Source: Bryopsis sp. KO-2023
Taxonomy: Eukaryota > Chlorophyta > Ulvophyceae > Bryopsidales > Bryopsidaceae
Assembly: GCA_030272585.1 (NCBI GenBank)
Contig: BSYQ01000006.1
Coordinates: 6,101,001-6,165,000, forward strand
Length of the DNA stretch: 64,000 nt
Reading direction: 5' to 3'
Positions 1 through 12,670 of this stretch are shown here, piece after piece. The position numbers were made by a program, and so were the translations under genes. The notes beneath the pieces were generated by a model. The model was not told the origin of the DNA, did no database searches, and saw only the letters and a list, made by a program, of their open reading frames with translations. How positions within the stretch are numbered: position 1 is the first letter of the stretch; each line of letters begins with the position of its first letter.

Positions 1-131
1 ATCAAGCCTTTTCTGAGGTGGATGGTTTTAATCCACGAACAAGGATTTTTTTTATTAATTTTTTTTTGGGGGGGAAAGGGGGGCAGAAAAAATGTCAGGA
101 TAAGGAGTGTTTTTTACTTCTTTTTTTTCAG

Positions 132-2535
132 GTTGATGCTGATGTTGATGATTTCATTCCACCGGGCTCTTACCTCGGGGATTGGAACAATTTGAGGCAA
201 GATCTGTACACGACTGTCGGAAGTGATGTTGGTATGTTTCTGATTGTGTGTGTGCATTTTTTTTGGGGGGGGGTGAAGTCTCATTAATAAAAGAAGAAAA
301 GTGAATTATCTATATGAAAGAAATAGAGCTGTTCAAAAAAAATCTGGCAAAAAATCCCCTTGTTACTTCATTGGGAACCAGAGCAGATTTCCTGAATGAG
401 TTTGAATATGCTATCTTCCCACCACTTATGAAACTTTTGTTATCAATTTTTTCGTGCGAGGAATGGGGGGCGGGGGGGAAGGAGAGGGCTTATATATTTC
501 CCAAAGTCATATCCTCACTTCCACCCAAAAGTCCAAGGCCATTTTTTGTATCTTCCGCTTAAAAGAGTTATTCATGCGTTTTCTTTTAGGGCTCTACATG
601 CAGGACGTCGATTTCCCATCAGCTGAGATTCAAGGCCAAATGTCAGATTTGTACACGGATTTCAAAGCTAGCCCTTTCGTCGTGGAATCCACAACTCTGA
701 GTTGGTACGAAGAGTTCAAACAGAGTGAGGGTGGGGAAGTCATCCCCAGTGACGAATTTTATCCCAAGCTGAAGCTCTGGCTGGCCCAACCCCCCAGCCT
801 CGGGGGAGGATTGAATTTCAAGAGTGATATCGTGCTGGAGGATGATAAAATCAAGACGTGTCGATTCACTGGAAACCACGTCCGGACTCAGAAGTCGAGA
901 ATCCTGGTGGGGAAACGAGAAACATTTGTGCAGCTTTTCAAGCCGTTGTTGCTTATATTTCACAAACACGCGATTGAGCATTGATGTAATAAATAAAACT
1001 GGAAAGAAAAAAAAAATGAAATGAATTTAGATCGTTGAAGAAACTCGAAATTGGATTTACACAATGGTAATTGTAAATAAATTGCTCATATGCTAGCAGG
1101 TAAAAAACAAGTTTGTGCTGCTGTAAATCCACTTCCCTTTAAATCATGGAGGAGTGCATCATATTCAAAATAGTTAGGTGCAGACATCTATGACCTCCAC
1201 CGACTGGAACGAAACAATCATCCACTCCATTTCCCCCAGTCAGTCGCTCCTTTTTCCCCCCTCAGCTTTTTTTAAACTGATAACCGTGCAATGCAGGTTC
1301 GACATATGAATGCAATGAGGAAACTTGTTCGAGAAGCGCCGGCCCCATTGGGTCCCAGCTCTTTCGCCTATGGTAGCGTCTATGTGGAATATGAACAGTA
1401 CAAAGCCATCGGGAGGGAGGCCATCACCAACCTTGGCCTGGCTCTGCTGATGGTGCTTCTAATTGTGGTCATCCTTCTGGTCAATCCTCTCGCATCCATT
1501 ATCACTTTCGTGTGTGTGGCACTTGTCGTGGTGGAACTGGTGAGTTATTCTATTCATTTTCACAAAATTTAATTGTAAATAATTAATTTTATTGTATTTA
1601 TCTTCTGAATTGACAGTATTTTACACGAGGAGTATTTTAACATTCATTCATTCATCACATCTAGCTCTCTACCCCAAATATTATTATTTATGTTTTGTTT
1701 TGGGGGGAGGGGGCGAAGGAAATGGAATTATGGACTGGTAGCTGAGTTGTTTTTTTACTGCAGATTGGCACATGTTACTATTTTCTTCACTGTATATGTT
1801 TTTGATAGAACTGTTTTTGTCTCTCTTTTCAAAATTTTCACATATGTTGCTAGTGTTGATCTTTTACAAAATCGACAGGTTGGGTTCATGTACTTTTGGG
1901 GGGCAACCATCGACAATGTGATCGTCATCTTTTTGGTGATTTCCTTGGGACTGTCTGTGGACTACGCCGTTCATATTGCCCACGCATTTCTGGCATCGAC
2001 TGGAACTGCCAATGAGCGAATGATCAAAGCCTTGGTTCAGCTTGGACCAGCGGTATTCCACGGAGCTATGTCAACCTTCATGGCTGTTCTGGTGTTGAGT
2101 CTTTCGGAGTCCTACATTTTCGAAACCTTCTTCAGGTACTGATTGGACCCCCCACTATTTTGCTGTTCCTTTTTTTTTCTTGCGTTTTTTGAGGGGGGGG
2201 GAAGCTCTCTGAGATGTGCTTCATCTTTTTTCATAATAGTTTTCTGTCTATCTATATATCTGTCTATCTGTCTGGCTGTCCGTCCGTCTTCCTGTTGTTG
2301 TTGTTTTTTTGGGGGGGGGTTAGGTTCTCAAATTGCTTCAGCTTTTTTCTTTGTTTTTTTTTTCGCCAGGTCGTTGTTTTTGTGCGTCATTCTTGGGCTT
2401 GCACATGGAATCATCTTGCTTCCAGTGGCACTGAGCATCTTGGCTCCAAAAAGCCAATCTTCAGGACTCCATGAAAAACCTCATCAGCCAGAGGCTGAGC
2501 TGACTGCAACCAAAATGCAGCAAGACCCACAATAA
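132..2535 (+). CDS. Patched/RND-type membrane protein, C-terminal half (5' end outside window)
   Basis: Five exons join in frame: 132-231, 590-906, 1297-1539, 1879-2135 and 2370-2535, all with GT donors and AG acceptors, most behind T-rich tracts. The first two encode an extracellular-type region (PSAEIQ, SWYEEF, a WLAQP segment). The third holds a loop and two hydrophobic segments (LALLMVLLIVVILLVNP). The fourth carries the family signature GLSVDYAVHIAHAF, with the Asp expected in RND/Patched transmembrane helix 10, followed by the AVFHGAMST region. The fifth holds the last membrane segment (GIILLPVALSIL) and a short polar tail. Patched/PTCHD/Dispatched proteins move sterols or lipids using ion gradients. 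The order matches the second half of a Patched-like protein; the sterol-sensing half would lie upstream. Substrate and subfamily cannot be told. Confidence 0.85.
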
Positions 2536-4238
2536 ATCATATTGGGAATTTTTTTTCACGTTTTCACATTATTATTTTTTTGGAATACGCATTATTCCAA
2601 CTTTCATCAATCTGGTTAGTATTGTTTTTTTTTCATTTTATTAATTCCTCCATCTGTCTGGGAGGGAATTCTTTGTCACGATGCATTTTGGACATGTTGA
2701 AGGTAAAATTGATGTAGGGGCAGGTGTGGTACTTCTCCTATTTGTTTATGCATCCATGCCTGCTGATTTGTTTTGTTTGACACTTGAAAAATCACTGTAT
2801 TTTTTTGGGGATTGTTGTGGGAATGGGAATGTGCTGTCAGTCTGAGTTTGTTGTATATGAATGTGTAACGACAGCTGCACCAACAATGATGTGTGTTTTC
2901 AATGAGCATTTTTTCCCGTTGCAGATTCTGCTAGTTAAGTACCTACCACATTAATGTAGTATCCAATATTGGTGCTTTCTAAAAAACATGGTGGTGGTGG
3001 AGATTTCATCTTTCTTTTCCAAACTCAAAAAATGCATGCAGTGTTAGCGTATTGGTAAAAAAAAGCAACTGGGGAAAACCTGGAAAAGCAAGCCCACAGG
3101 CAACATTTCTACTCCCTCATCTTTAACACCTCACCAGCAGTATATTTTTTTGTGGCCCATTGTAGCAAAAAAAAATTGGACGCAATTTTTTGGACCACAA
3201 AAGGTCCACATCGATTTTTTATCAAATAACTTTTGAGCCACAAAAGGCCCGCATCCACCCGAAGTTTGGTGGGCAACAGTCAATCGATGATACCACAAAA
3301 GCCACAACCATTAGAGGAAAACCAATCTTATGTTCCAAATGTTGCAATTTGTATCATTGAATTTGGGGCCACATGTTCATTTTTCGTACAAGTTGGGGCT
3401 ACAAAAGGGCCACAGCTACGTGAAACAGACAAATTTAGGGCCACATTTGGGCCAGCGAAATTGAAAAAGCAATACCCTGCTCACCAGCATCTGGCGAATC
3501 GATTCCTAGACATTGTTAATCAAACTTAATGGAATAATGAGACTTTCGCTCTGAGATAGTTTCTAGGTCCAGTTTATTTCTGCAGTTTCATCTTAGAATC
3601 ACACATTGGCAGTTCTGTTGTTGCTATGTCAGGATCAAATCTAATCTAGAACTGTGTCGAATTCTTAGTAAAACTTGATTTAGAACAACAGTCGGTTGGA
3701 GCGCGACATGCTCAGAACATTGCCACCAGAAGCTGGTGGAGTATCTCTTGCTGATTTGCATCATGTGGCTTGAGAAGCTGCGAAATCAGAAGCTGACTTG
3801 AAGCCCTCACAGGCTTTCGCGTTCGCTTTCGAGAAATGATTCACTCTGAATTGTGAATCACTCCCACTTTTGGGAATTGCGTCGAGCGTGCGACCTCGCT
3901 TGTGGCGGCCTTCAGGACGGACTCGCACTCATTGATGGGGTAGTCGTATACTTATTCGTTTTCGTTTTTGGTCCCTCTTCGAATCGTACTCATACCGACC
4001 TGACGGAAAATCGACATCGTCGAGTGGGTGTTTCTTGTCGCGCTTTTCTGGCCTCTGCAAGAACGTGTGCGTTGTCGCTTCCGTTTGTGTTGACGATCCC
4101 ATCAAAGCGCGAATTCCAGCCTCCAGCACGCAACCAGACCCGAGCGGCCGAGACAACCCTTGTTCGGAGTCTTTGTTTCCGCGCACAGGCGCGGGTGGAA
4201 CGGGAGACTTTCTTGCTTCGTTTTCTTCTATTTTGGGA
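2536..4238. other. Intergenic: Patched-like 3' flank and bHLH upstream region
   Basis: No supported gene. The first part is AT-rich 3' flank. Short words such as CCACAAAAGG recur between 3180 and 3420 without clear periodicity. From about 3850 the sequence becomes CpG-rich, as expected for the promoter/5' UTR of the bHLH gene. Open frames here lack domain features. Confidence 0.5.
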
Positions 4239-5438
4239 ATGCAACCTGGTAACGTTTACCGGCCAGTTTTCGTCGCTGGCGAGCGGGGGGCGACGGACGC
4301 GGCCGAGCCCTCAACAACCACAGTCATGTCCTCGGCGGAACTCCCGCGTTTGCACGTCAACGTTCAACCCCCCCAATTGCCCAGCGCAGCCTCCAGTTTT
4401 CCGCAACAAGGTGTGATGTACCCCGACATCGCAGTTTTCGGGCAACTCGATCAAGCGGTGCCTCGGATGGCGCTATTGCACCCTCTCCAGATGCACGCCC
4501 CTCAACCACCACCCCCCGCAGCGCAGCAGCCCGTCAGCGCTCCCCCAACCGAAAGGCGAGCCCCTGCGAAAACGAAATCCCAGTCCGACTACGCGTCGAG
4601 ACATCAGGCGGCTGAGCAGCGCAGGCGCACGAGGATCAACGAAAGGTGCGGTGTTGTGGGTTTTTTTCAGTATATTCATCCGAGCCCTCGAATGCAAAAG
4701 ATAAAAAAAAGCAACGGCTTTTTTCTTGCTTGAAAAAAAGAAATATCTCGGAACTGCCGGGATGCTGGGTGGTATGTGCAAGAGAGTTTTTTTTTCCTTT
4801 TCCTTTTTCTTTTCCAAGGAAGGGGGGGGACGTTTGAGAAAACAGGACAAGCAAAGTTAAAAGCAGTGGCTGTCTATGAAAGGAAAACGCTGCACAGGTG
4901 CTGGGTGGTGCACTGTTGCTTCTCGTTTGCCCACGTGCTTTCGAGGCTGTACTATAGACCTGGGGGTGTTGTGCACCCAGAAGTCCGTGAGACTCCTTTT
5001 TTTTCCCCGACGAAGGATGTTTTTTTCACCTTCGTGTTTTTTTTCGCTTTGCGCAGGTTGGAGAGACTTCGCACGATCGTGCCTCACGCCGAACGCACCA
5101 ACACAGCGACCTTCCTCGAACAGGTTTTCACACACATAGAAAATCTAAATGCGAAAGTCGTCGAGCTGAAGACGGAGGTGGGAACTCGCGACCGCAGGAT
5201 TTGCGAGATACTGGGGGAGCCCATCCCGGAGCCAGAGAAACAAAAAGCGGGGGAGGATGAACAACAAAAGAACGACGAATTGTTTAAGGAGGACGGTATT
5301 GTGGAGGGACCTGGGGTGTATGTGACTAGAAGCACCATCTCCAGTGCCTCTAATGATTTTTGGACTGGAGGGGACAGCAGAAAACGAGTGGGGGAGCATT
5401 TGAAAGATTCTGCCAAAAGATTAAGGTCAAGTGATTGA
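4239..5438 (+). CDS. bHLH transcription factor, BIM-like
   Basis: Two exons, 4239-4645 and 5057-5438 (stop TGA), join with a split Arg codon (AG|G) to give about 262 aa; the intron is GT-AG. The basic region RHQAAEQRRRTRINERL carries the H-E-R arrangement of E-box-binding group B bHLH proteins. The intron falls exactly between basic region and helix 1. Helix-loop-helix (LERLRTIVPHAERTN, then ATFLEQVFTHIENLNAKV) follows, and a short coiled extension to VELKTEVG could aid dimerisation. The spacing and the TFLEQV...IENLNAKV helix resemble plant BIM proteins more than Myc/Max. The N-terminus is Pro/Gln-rich, the C-terminus acidic with a basic KRLRSSD end. Start uncertain: the frame is open back to 4035, and M at 4326 is another candidate. 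A nuclear regulator is inferred; targets unknown. Confidence 0.8.
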
Positions 5439-8426
5439 CACATCAGGGAAATGGGGACGGGAATTTTTCGATGGTTTTGGGCGGAAAAGGAAAAAAAAAA
5501 TATGTAGAAGCATATTTTTTTTTTCAGCTGCAGATGTGGTGTGGAAGCGGATGACTTTGAGGGACGGGGGAAAAGGGCGATTGGTTTCAAGGGGGGCGAG
5601 AAATCAAGTTTTTTTGCTTTTTTGTTTTTTGTTTTTTATTTTATTTTTCTCTTTTTCCCCCTTCTCTACCCCCCCCCAAATTGGTTGAGGGGATGGAGGA
5701 GTATACAAGGGGGGGTGTAGGTGGTGGAAGGGAGTATTTTAGAGAGGTGCCAATGGAAAATTCTGTTACATGGACAAAAAAAACTTACAATTTCCTCCCA
5801 CCCACCCTCCCTGTGCGTTGGATGGGCGAAAAGGAAAAAAAGAAAATTTCGAGAAAAAACCATATTGTGGTTCATGCAGATTTTTTTATCTGTGGTCAGG
5901 TATGTATCTCTTAAAAACACAAAAAAAAACAAAAACACAAAAATAGGGGGAAATTTAGGTGAAGGTGGGGAGGTGATACTGGAGCAAGGAAATTAGTCAG
6001 ACTCTTGGGTTTTCTGAACTTGTTGGGAAAATTGCTGCATGAGGTAGAGTTGCTTTTAAATTCTGTGTATGAATAGATCATTGCCCCTTTGGTGGTCTTT
6101 TTAGTTGAGATGGAAGAATAGGGGCAGTTGGCGATTGCTCCGGAGAGGGTTTTTTTTTGTTTGTTTTGCCACATTTTCTCTCTTGAATCTCTCTCTCCCT
6201 CTCGCTCTCTTTTCTTGCTTCCTTTAAAGATTATGGGTTGAGTTTCTGCACCCCTTGTTGTGACTGCCCCCTAGATTGGAAAAAAAAAAGGTCTGTTCGG
6301 GAATTGGGAGGTTTTGGTGGAACTCGAACAGTTCAATTTGTAGAAAGTAAAAGAAGGAAAAAAAAATGCCAAGGAAAAAAAACAAAAAAAAAAATGCTAT
6401 AAAAAAAAAAATGAAGGTGGTCGGGTATCGTGAGAGATGCTTGAATGAGTGGCTTGGATCAGTTTTAATATTTTGCCTCAATGCGTAGGGGGAAAAAAAA
6501 CAACTTGAATCTCCACACTGATTGTGGAAAAATATATATGTATTTGTATTTTAAATATACATATTTTGGAAGGATCTTTTTCTTTCTTTTGGTTGTTTTT
6601 TTTTTCTGCAAAGGGGGCGGAGGCAATGTGAGATTTGGAAGGAGAAGGGGAGTCACAGGTCGATGGTAAGAGTCTGCTTGATTGCATTCCTTTTTTGTAT
6701 GATTTTTGCTTTGTGTTTTAGTCAAATAAGGTTAAAAAAAAAGAAAAAAAAAATGTAAAGAATTTGGGGGGGAGGGGGGCGGGGCGGCAAGAGGATGGTT
6801 TCTTGCAGGATTGGGTCGATATTTTTTCTGACAATTTAGCAAGAGGGGAATCAGGGGGTAAAAAAAGGGGGGTTATGGATTTGGGTGAAATTTTTATCGA
6901 CATTTTTCAATCTCTGTTGCTAGTCACATGAATGATTTCCAAGGATGGTCATTTGAAGGGGGGGTTATGCTGCTGAATGATATGTGTTCTTTCAAAATCA
7001 AGCGAAGAATCCAAAACAGGCGACAGAAAACTAAATCTGTGAAATGAGTCAGATACGTTGAATGGAATGTCCCAGTAGGCCAGTAACAACTGCAGCATCT
7101 TACTGAAACTTACTGGTGTCATGTTACTAATGCAGGCTCTCATTTTATGACCTGTTTCCTTCCTATTTTCTACTTTTTTGGTTTCGTATGTTTTGGTTGT
7201 TTTTGGTATTGGATTGCTTACAAATTCTCAAGAAACGATAGGATGCTGGCGATGTGGGGATCTTGGGCGCATGTCTTTTCCTTTTTGCTGGAACATGCAA
7301 GACAATGGGTGTAAATGATGCCTGTTAATCTCGATGCTACCCACCAGCAGTCCTTTGCTGCCTTGCTGCTTACACTCAGAAATTGGAAAAAACGATATGG
7401 AAAAAAGTGAGCGAATGTACTGAACCTGCGGCCAGTCCTTATGGCATGTACACATGGGGAATATGTATACCAAATTCTTGAACCCCATAAAAGACCAAGA
7501 AAGATTTCAGACGTTCCTTCCATGGTGGGCAGACTCATTTTCGAAGGTAATGGGTTGAAGAGAAATGAAACAGACAGTCGGACTAGAGTTGAAGTGTGAG
7601 GTGGTTTCAAACTCACTTTCTGGCTCAATGTATGGTGATTCACCATTGGTGAATGTGGATTAGAGAATGACCATCCTTGTTTGCAGTACTACTTCTTACA
7701 ATCTTTTTCCTGAAAAGGCAGTGTTGGGACTGCCGCGATTTGAATGAGAACACATTGGGGGACGGAAGTTTGGCTGGGATGGAGTGTTGAGAGGCTGTAG
7801 TGAGAAACAGGGTTGATACGGTAGGAACGTTGTGGTGTGAAACTTGTGTCGGGCCTAGAATATGCATGCGGTCTGGTGGTCCCAAAAAATTATGCTTCAT
7901 TTTTCCAATCCACCCTTCCCTCACTATATAATGCTTTGGTCACCTTGTTTTGGGTGGCCTCCCATAAAATCAATGAAACAAGAAAGCAAACTTCTTTCTT
8001 TCTTTAGATCGTTTCTGTGACTGGCTGGTTGGCTTAATCATCCTCACTGCTGCCACCTGCTTAAGATGGCGGAGGATACTCAGACTGGATTTTTTACGCG
8101 AGGTGCGGAGCTTTCCAATCTTTTTTTTTGCATCTGTTTACATGATCCCAAACAACAAAATGAAATATCTTGGTATTCCCCCAAAGCGAAGTGCTTTAGG
8201 AAAGGCTGTGCAACTGCAAAATCATAGTCCACTCTTCTCACCCCCGAAAAGCTCAAAAACAAAAACAAAACCAGAAAAGTCCCAAAGAAAACGGGTGAAA
8301 AGAATCACAATTGAACACTGTAATCCTTTCAACAAGAGGAAAGAAATGGCAATCCATCTATGAGTTAGGCTTCTTGCTTCTTTTCTTTTGACAAAAGGGT
8401 CTCGCCTCCGACCAGATAACGTCAAT
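5439..8426. other. Intergenic region between convergent bHLH and aldo-keto reductase genes
   Basis: About 3 kb with 3' flanks of two converging genes. It is rich in A, T and G homopolymers (5600-6800) and has no frame with a recognisable domain or codon pattern. Nothing else supported. Confidence 0.5.
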
Positions 8427-11400
8427 CTACCCATAGCCTGGGTTTCTATCTTCGAGGTGAATCTTTTCGATTTCCTCAAGGGTTTCCTCATCCAGCTCGA
8501 TATGGAACGCTTTGAGATTTTCTGTGAGCTGGTCCATTGTGCTTGCACCAACAATAGTGGAGGTCACAAACCGATGATGCTTGCAGAAAGCCAGGGCCAG
8601 ACTCGCTGGAGTCATCCCTTTGCGATTGGCAAGATCAACATACTTCTCTGTCGCCCTCATCATTCCACTGCTCATGTACCGTTTTTGAAAGCCTGCAACA
8701 TTATGAAACTGCTTGGACCGATGCATGACTCACCCACACAGACCGACCTGTCTATTGAGAGGTGGTGTGCGGATCACAATGAGTCTGACACTGTGGCCTA
8801 TTACTTTTCGAATTTTTCTGAATTTTGTACCTGGACGCTCGGTGTGACGGGCTCCCTGGGGTCTTTCCCCTTTCAAGTACTTTCCTGCAAGCGTCCCTCC
8901 AGCAAGGACTCCATATGCCAGCAATCTGCAAAAGGGGGAGAAAGAATCAAAAGTCTGAAGAGCACAAAACCTTGAAAGTTTTGGTTTTGGTCGGTGGCAT
9001 ATGCCTCTGAGGAGGGGCTGATAGATTAATGCATTCTTGGTCAGAAAATGAAAAGCCTTACCCCACATTGCAGTGCATAGGACTGCATGTTTCTGCAAGC
9101 TCAGATTGGAGCCTACGATTGGTCAGTGAAAAGTTGTTTTCAACGCACACCGGAGGTGGAAGTCCCAGCTGCTTGGCAGCCTCACAAAACTTCGTCACAC
9201 CTGGCAATGACAAAATGGTTGTCCAGATCTGATACAAAAAAAATTACAGTGGGGCAACGAAAAGTGCGGGGAAGTTTTGTGTGGTGAAACTTGTGGAGAA
9301 CCATGTAACTTGTTATAGTTATGTCTTGGGGAGACTTCGAGCAACAAAAGAATTGGCCTCACCGTAAGAAGTCTCATTGGCAAGCCCCCAGTGTCGAATT
9401 TTCCCTTCACGGATCATCTCCGCCATTGCTTCAACTTGCTCCTCGAACGAAGAGTAAGAGTGCTCTTTTCCCTGATGATTCCACAAGGCCATCCACACAT
9501 AGCATACTTCAATTTAGTGAACAAATTCTTGAGCTGTCATGACCAATCATTACATGTTGCTGAGGAGCCACCCAGCCGCAACCATCTATCACTCCTACAA
9601 AGCCGAAATTTTCATTGATTCTGTGACGAAAATGGAAGAAAAAAAAAACACCACCTAGGGCTGGCACCCCTTTCACTCTACAAAACATGTTCAGTTTTTG
9701 GAATGAGATACGTACACTTGCCACAAAAGTTAACCATGAGATGATTTTTTTCACCTGTGCATAGGCCTCCTCTCCAAAGAGTGGGACGTAACGGGCTGGC
9801 CTGGGAGGAATCAACAGAAACCACAGCTCTAACTTTTCTCTGGAGGTCCAAAGTCTTTCGGTACACGAATTTCAAACAAGACCAGACAACACTGGAGAAT
9901 AATGCCAGAAACAGTTTTATCGATAATAGGTCCCCACTTGCTTACCAATGGATCTGGTACAGGTCAATGTGGGTGGTTTGCAATCTTGTCAAACTCCCCT
10001 CCACTCCCTCAATGATTTTCCTTCTGTTCAAGAGGCCTTCTGGTGGGTTGATTTCTGGTCCAGGCTTTGGAGATGATTCCTGGTCACTGTGATTCCGACA
10101 GTATTTAAGGAGTAGTTCAGTTGGGTAGTTGCTGTGGAGTTTTACAGTTAGGACTCTTGGTTGTGGTATTTGAAGGGGCTTTGTTGGGAATAATTACTTT
10201 TTGAAATCTAAAAATGTGAATTCAACAGCTATGCTTTTGATATACAGTTGGAGAGGTTCCAACTGCTTATCTTGCGTCTTATTTCACAGCTCAGGTTTTT
10301 GCAACAGAATTCTTAGCGGGCCCATCAATTCTACAGTCTTGTGGAGAGCTTTTTCCTATTTTCTTACAGCTCTTCTTTCTGTCTTTTCAACTCATCCCTT
10401 TAGGGACATTTTGGGGCTGTGTTGAGGCAACTGCATTTTTTGAATCCCTTTCGTACAATAAGAGCAAATGTCACCTGCTCCCCAAAGTCCAATTCTTGTT
10501 CCACAAAGGAGACTTGCCACCACCCAATATCTTGGTGGTAAGAATGACCTGAAGCAAAGGTTGATGTAATCCAGTCAAAAACAACAAGAACTAATGAACG
10601 CTGTAAAAACGTTTTTTTAGCATAAACTATTTTTAGCTGGAATTGATTTTCGCAGATTGGGGCAATTTTCACTTCCAACAACTCCACGATAATTGCTTCA
10701 CTGGAACATGAATGGCAAAAATTAGTTTCAGGCTAAAATATGTTCTTTTATGAGGTTACGAGGTTTCCACAGCGTTTCTCGTGCGTTTCCACGCCGCCAA
10801 TGTATGACGACATACACACAGTAACTATGATCCTGGGCATCATAATGGATGTGACATGTCGTGACCTGTGGTACGCGCGCTGAGTTTACTCGCGCACGTG
10901 TTCCTTCCCGCCACAACTGCACTTAGTTCCCGTACAAACAAGGAAACAAGGAAACGGCAGCGTAACAAAAAACCCCTAAATTTCCGTCTGACTGAGTTGC
11001 GCTGAGTAATTGTGATGACTACGTCCAAAATGTCGCAGAGTCAGACTGAACGAGAAACAAAACACGGCGATGGGCGCCGGAGCTCCGGTCGCGGCGGTCG
11101 CGGTCGCTTCGGTCGCGCCGGTCTAACTCGCACGCCGGTCGCGCGGTCGCTGCGGCGGCTAACGCGACCCTAAACACCCCTATACCCTTATGACGGACAT
11201 TTTCGATGACCGACTGAGATTTAGGGGTTTTTTGTTACGCTGCCGTTTTTAGGGGTTTTTTGATATTTTGCCCAAGGAAACCACTTTGTTACAGCCATAT
11301 GCATTAGTGAAACGTTCCTACCTTGTCACGACAGTTTCGGCTCTTCAACCAGCTCCCAACGATGGTTTCAGTGCCGCCAGAAAGCTCCGGAAGCACTGGA

Positions 11401-11686
11401 GCTGGGTACCTTGCGTTACAATTATCAACATTGCACGTCATAAAAGCTGCTTCAAGTGTCGGTAGTCGCGCTGCTGTTGCTTAGATGGCGCAAGCAGTCG
11501 ACTTCGAAAACGGACTTCCCTCTCCACTTACATTGCTCCAGTATCAAAGAAGTTGACGCCTTGCGACAGAGCGTAGTCCATTTGTCTGCAACCGTCCTCG
11601 TATGTGTGTGCACGACCGAACGTCATAGTGCCCAAACACGCCTCTGAAACCATCAGGTCGCTGCTACCCAGACGAACATACTCCAT
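8427..11686 (-). CDS. Aldo-keto reductase, Tas/plant At1g04420-like
   Basis: Nine exons on the minus strand join perfectly in frame: 11686-11532, 11409-11322, 10548-10475, 10086-9946, 9800-9755, 9471-9363, 9200-9062, 8925-8831 and 8692-8427 (1113 nt, 370 aa). All introns are GT-AG. The catalytic tetrad is visible: Asp in FFDTG, Tyr in AMYP (split across exons 1/2), Lys in LTTKILG and His in DLYQIHW. WPARYVPLFGEEAY, GKIRHWGLANETSYG and STIVGASTMDQL match the Tas/plant branch rather than Kv-beta subunits. The family reduces aldehydes or ketones with NADPH in a TIM barrel; substrate unknown. The first exon frame is open upstream to 11998, with an alternative ATG at 11833 that would add a basic, organelle-targeting-like leader. 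Intron 2 carries a MITE. Confidence 0.93.
10952..11248. mobile_element. MITE with about 28-bp terminal inverted repeats inside an AKR intron
   Basis: The left end AAACGGCAGCGTAAC and following AAAAAACCCCTAAAT are mirrored at the right by ATTTAGGGG...GTTACGCTGCCGTTT. The element is about 297 bp, non-coding, with a GC-rich core full of GGTCGCG-type words. It lies in the second intron of the aldo-keto reductase, between exons at 11322 and 10548. No convincing target-site duplication, so superfamily is not assigned. Confidence 0.75.
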
Positions 11687-11971
11687 CTCGGAGCAGGAAC
11701 TTCGATCCGCCACCTCAGACAACATCGGTTTGACAGTGGCTCGGGAGCGCCAACGAGTATCAATAATGGAACCATGCGTGTAGGGTGCCACGAGACGCTG
11801 CGGCGGTGCCGCCGCATACATAGGTCTAGCCATAGCGGGGGGCGTCAACGGGCCGCAGCGATACTCCTGCAATTCGATTCGAGTCACTCTATAGATCCTT
11901 GAATTCAGCAGTACAAGTATATGTGTTCCAAAGCAACCTGGGCCAGCAAGGAATGTGGTGACCGATGGCTG

Positions 11972-12039
11972 TTTATGCAGAGGTCGGTGGTACTGCACAA
12001 CTCAACAGAAAACGAGAACCAGAATAATCAAGAAATTGC
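11972..12039 (+). repeat. 68-bp direct repeat, copy 1
   Basis: Starts TTTATGCAGAGGTCGG and ends AAGAAATTGC. An identical copy lies at 12351-12418. The two bracket about 310 bp that includes a 205-bp dispersed repeat. Far too long for an ordinary transposon target duplication. Confidence 0.85.
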
Positions 12040-12146
12040 TCTTACACGCTTTTGTTTCATCAATGGACATAAAGCACTCAAACCAGTATATCCACAACCA
12101 TGACCCCATGGTCCAAAAATAAATCTAAGGGCGGGTGGGCTCTGGG

Positions 12147-12351
12147 AAAAACAAGAGGTGCCCGAAGAGTATTCATGTTCACATTTTATGGTGTGTTACT
12201 GTAGTGCCCCAAGCGGCTTTACTGCAATCACTAATCGTTTTCTGACCCCCTTTCTCGACTTTCAACTAAAGAGCAGATCTCACTGAATTTCCCACCTCCT
12301 CCCTTCCGTCCCACCTATGCATAAACTACTTGTTTTGCAACAATTGAACAT
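12147..12351 (+). mobile_element. 205-bp dispersed non-coding element, copy 1
   Basis: Starts AAAAACAAGAGGTGCCC and ends CAACAATTGAACAT. A copy that reads essentially identical lies at 51582-51786, almost 40 kb away. The ends carry an imperfect inverted match (AACAAGAGGT against ACTACTTGTT), suggesting a small MITE. No ORF. Confidence 0.75.
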
Positions 12352-12418
12352 TTATGCAGAGGTCGGTGGTACTGCACAACTCAACAGAAAACGAGAACCA
12401 GAATAATCAAGAAATTGC
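12351..12418 (+). repeat. 68-bp direct repeat, copy 2
   Basis: Second identical copy of the repeat at 11972-12039. It abuts the right end of the 205-bp element, so the repeat and the element were probably arranged in one event such as template switching. Confidence 0.85.
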
Positions 12419-12670
12419 CCTACTGTATAACCCTGCTAATTTTACCCTTGTTTGGGGGCCGAAAAAAAAATAAACAACTGTCACTGGAAAAAATCCCAAA
12501 CTGCAAAAAGAAAGAATGTGCAAACGGTTGGGAAAAACGATCAAAAAACCAATCCCAATGCTGTTCCACTAAAAAACCCGGTTGTTTCACCGAAAAGGCA
12601 ACACACAAGAAAAAACCCAAACTGGCTATTCCAACTTCTGCCTGGTGGCAGGAGGAAGCCCAAGAACGAG
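12419..12670. other. 3' end of the DIRS-like element, left flank of A1
   Basis: The last 45 bp (12626-12670, read on the minus strand) continue the tyrosine-recombinase frame that resumes right of A1 and end it with a TAG at 12628-12626. The rest is non-coding A-rich sequence, presumably the 3' tail of the DIRS-like element or its target. The last six bases, AACGAG, are A1's target duplication. Confidence 0.6.
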
